A DNA stretch of 5,342 nt, taken from Acidobacteriota bacterium (lineage in GTDB: Bacteria > Acidobacteriota > Aminicenantia > UBA2199). Positions 4,677 through 5,342 of the stretch are shown here, piece by piece (the first letter of the stretch is position 1; each line of letters begins with the position of its first letter). Under the pieces are notes generated by a model, which was not told where the DNA came from, searched no databases, and was given only the letters and a program-made list of their open reading frames with translations. Made by a program: the position numbers and the translations under genes. The DNA is taken from assembly GCA_028749105.1 (NCBI GenBank), contig JAQUQF010000140.1, forward strand, positions 1 through 5,342, written 5' to 3'.

Positions 4677-5342
4677 TTAGTTGACGGGCACGGGCACGGC
4701 TTCGCCCGCCGGTAGCTCCGCCGCCGGGATCTCGACCTCCGGCACCGGGCTCTCAACGGCGACGTGCTCCTTTTTCCAGCGCCCCTCGCAGGTCTTGCAG
4801 AGCTCGGTGATGTTCTTCAGTTCCCTGGCCTGGGGCACGGAACCCTGGAAGATCTCGTCCGTTTTGCGGGTATTGATGTGCTGGCAATCCTGGTACAGGT
4901 GAAAGCGCGTTCCCGATTTGGTCCAGTAGACATGCTCGGCGCCGAGCGACTGGACCTGCTCGATCTGCTGGGCGTACTCCTCCTGCGACGGCGGGTTGAA
5001 GTCGACGCCGGTCAGGCCGGCGATCAGCAGGGCGACAACGGCGATGCCGCCGACCAGCCCTTTTTGCTTTCCCTTCAAATCCTTGTTGGTGAAGATCAGG
5101 ATGACCAGAGGCAGGAAGGCGATGACGGCGATGATCGCTCCCAGCTGGTTCTGGATGAAGAAGCGGAACTTGTCCTTCTCCGAAGCCGGGTCAAAGCGGT
5201 TCGCCTTCTTCCACAGCAGCGAGCCGATGACGGCGAAGATCAGGTCGGCCACGATCAGGGCGATGAGCCATGCCATCTTGATCGGCGGCTTGCGCAGCAT
5301 GAGGATCGCCCAGACCTCGAGGCCGATGGCCACGATCCAGGA
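4677..5342 (-). CDS. Membrane protein with C-terminal Cys/His motif, 5'-partial
   Basis: The frame runs from the window edge (codons SWIV...) to TAA at 4677-4679, giving 221 visible residues. An in-frame GTG at 5333 falls in a hydrophobic stretch and is not a convincing start, so the N-terminus lies outside. Counted from the first visible codon, hydrophobic helices lie near 2-16, 24-44, 67-85 and 95-113. After a polar linker comes a soluble module: VYWTKSG (138-144), FHLYQDC (147-153), a GS-x-PQARELKN stretch and ELCKTC (180-185). His148, Cys153, Cys182 and Cys185 could bind one zinc, resembling the Ada-like or treble-clef motif at the end of some exported and membrane proteins (pattern resemblance only). 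A Pro/Val/Glu-rich tail (194-221) ends the protein. The function is unknown. It converges on the MATE gene and shares no operon with visible genes. Confidence 0.78.
   Translation of the reverse strand, partial: SWIVAIGLEVWAILMLRKPPIKMAWLIALIVADLIFAVIGSLLWKKANRFDPASEKDKFRFFIQNQLGAIIAVIAFLPLVILIFTNKDLKGKQKGLVGGIAVVALLIAGLTGVDFNPPSQEEYAQQIEQVQSLGAEHVYWTKSGTRFHLYQDCQHINTRKTDEIFQGSVPQARELKNITELCKTCEGRWKKEHVAVESPVPEVEIPAAELPAGEAVPVPVN

Noticed and set aside
3201..4715. Long plus-strand frame of 504 codons overlapping the MATE gene
   Set aside because: It is rich in His, Arg, Pro and Gly with no recognisable fold and mirrors the MATE gene one frame over. The MATE frame has family motifs and membrane helices.
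1..5342. CRISPR arrays, tRNA or rRNA genes, insertion sequences
   Set aside because: No regularly spaced repeats, cloverleaf-like structures, rRNA-like segments, transposase genes or terminal inverted repeats were found by reading the sequence.

Overview
The window looks like bacterial chromosome from a GC-rich species. Genes are densely packed on both strands, and GC is high except in the first ~800 bases, which are visibly more AT-rich. The lineage cannot be fixed from sequence alone. Protein families such as DUF2892, DUF169, a MepA-type MATE transporter, an acetoacetate-decarboxylase-like protein and bacterial EndoU are spread over many phyla, so an uncultured or environmental bacterium is a reasonable guess but only a guess.

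Layout. Bases 1-683 (+) hold the C-terminal part of an acetoacetate-decarboxylase-like protein that lacks the catalytic lysine motif. After an AT-rich gap, 845-1054 (+) encodes a small DUF2892 (YgaP-type) membrane protein. It converges on a small basic unknown protein at 1105-1359 (-), with a perfect hairpin between them. A divergent promoter region at 1360-1477 then leads into a three-gene rightward block. This block is a DUF169 protein (1478-2236), a secreted EndoU-type nuclease (2247-2759) and a small YacL/UPF0231-like protein (2772-3110), with gaps of only 10 and 12 bases. A separate promoter with a palindromic candidate operator precedes a MATE efflux transporter (3235-4635). That gene converges on a 5'-truncated membrane protein with a C-terminal Cys/His motif (4677-5342, -).

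The most interesting biology is the EndoU/YacL-like couple, a candidate compact exported nuclease plus cytoplasmic partner (toxin-immunity style). Also notable is a recurrent promoter arrangement, a -10-like TANNNT hexamer exactly 6 bases before an ATG. It appears at three of the four visible transcription-unit heads and suggests leaderless transcription. The remaining genes look like independent housekeeping or accessory functions.
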